Position numbers and translations under genes: made by a program
Part shown: positions 63,886-64,000 of the stretch, in pieces
Numbering within the stretch: the first letter of the stretch is position 1
Layout of the letters: every line of letters starts with the position of its first letter
Notes under the pieces: model-generated
Told to the model about the DNA's origin: nothing
Databases searched by the model: none
The model's input: the letters and a program-made list of their open reading frames with translations, nothing else
Origin: Posidoniimonas corsicana
Lineage (GTDB): Bacteria > Planctomycetota > Planctomycetia > Pirellulales > Lacipirellulaceae
Assembly (NCBI RefSeq): GCF_007859765.1
Contig: NZ_SIHJ01000004.1
Span: 402,392 to 466,391, forward strand
Length of the DNA: 64,000 nucleotides
Reading direction: 5' to 3'

Positions 63886-63891
63886 GTGTGG

Positions 63892-64000
63892 GTGCGAACG
63901 ACGAAGTCTCCCATCGCGTTGCTGCTTGCCGCCCACGAGCTGGGTCGTCGGACGGTGCGTCGTTACTGGCATCACCGTGCCCCGAAGAAGTTCACGCTCC
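63892..64000 (+). CDS. Transposase, 5' fragment (cut by window edge)
   Basis: The last 109 bases encode an open frame VRTTKSPIALLLAAHELGRR then TVRRYWHHRAPKKFTL, running off the window. This N-terminal pattern (SPIALLLAAHELGRR followed by SPKKFT-like residues) is characteristic of a DDE transposase family common in planctomycetes. The start is GTG at 63892 or 63886. Whether the rest is intact cannot be seen. Repeats upstream (63523-63835) could be the left end of the element. Confidence 0.6.
   Translation, partial: MRTTKSPIALLLAAHELGRRTVRRYWHHRAPKKFTL

Overview
The window reads as a planctomycete chromosome, most likely a marine or freshwater member of the Pirellulales. This is inferred from the gene families, not from a database search. 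The signs are DUF1559 pseudopilin-like and DUF1592/DUF1552 proteins, PEP-CTERM and dockerin tails on secreted proteins, ECF sigma factors translationally coupled to FecR-like proteins, high GC, and a 23S-5S rRNA unit with no 16S next to it.

Region 1 (1-23.4 kb) is a glycan-use locus built around two ECF sigma/FecR pairs transcribed away from each other from about 15.8-16.3 kb. The leftward arm carries sigma, FecR, three secreted PEP-CTERM or dockerin proteins, a DUF1559 protein, two secreted GH13 alpha-amylase-type enzymes, a GT4 glycosyltransferase and a HAD phosphatase. The rightward arm carries sigma, FecR, a GH31 alpha-glycosidase and a GH2 beta-galactosidase-type enzyme. Many start/stop codons overlap as ATGA or GTGA. 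No SusC/SusD-like transport pair is present.

Region 2 (23.9-47.8 kb) is a signalling and surface-adhesion block. It holds a receiver-Ser/Thr kinase fusion, two hybrid histidine kinases with Hpt domains, an NtrC-type sigma-54 activator, and a leftward Tad (Flp) pilus operon (tadZ, tadA, tadB, tadC, two TadE-like proteins, a TadG-like protein). The Tad operon continues directly into a histidine kinase and a degenerate HD-GYP response regulator. Beyond a tRNA-Arg(CCU) gene lie a receiver-PilZ protein with its PAS histidine kinase and a GGDEF diguanylate cyclase. Two matching sigma-54 promoters precede a DUF1328 membrane-protein gene and the NtrC-type gene.

Region 3 (47.8-51.65 kb) is a 23S-5S rRNA unit with candidate promoters, a long structured leader and a strong terminator.

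Region 4 (51.9-64 kb) holds a SAM methyltransferase; a compact ECF sigma, membrane protein and secreted protein module; a leftward DUF1592-DUF1552-ankyrin operon; a large secreted PEP-CTERM/dockerin protein with an internal 390-bp duplication; and, at the right edge, the first codons of a transposase preceded by TTTTGTCC-type repeats that also occur near 23.7 kb.
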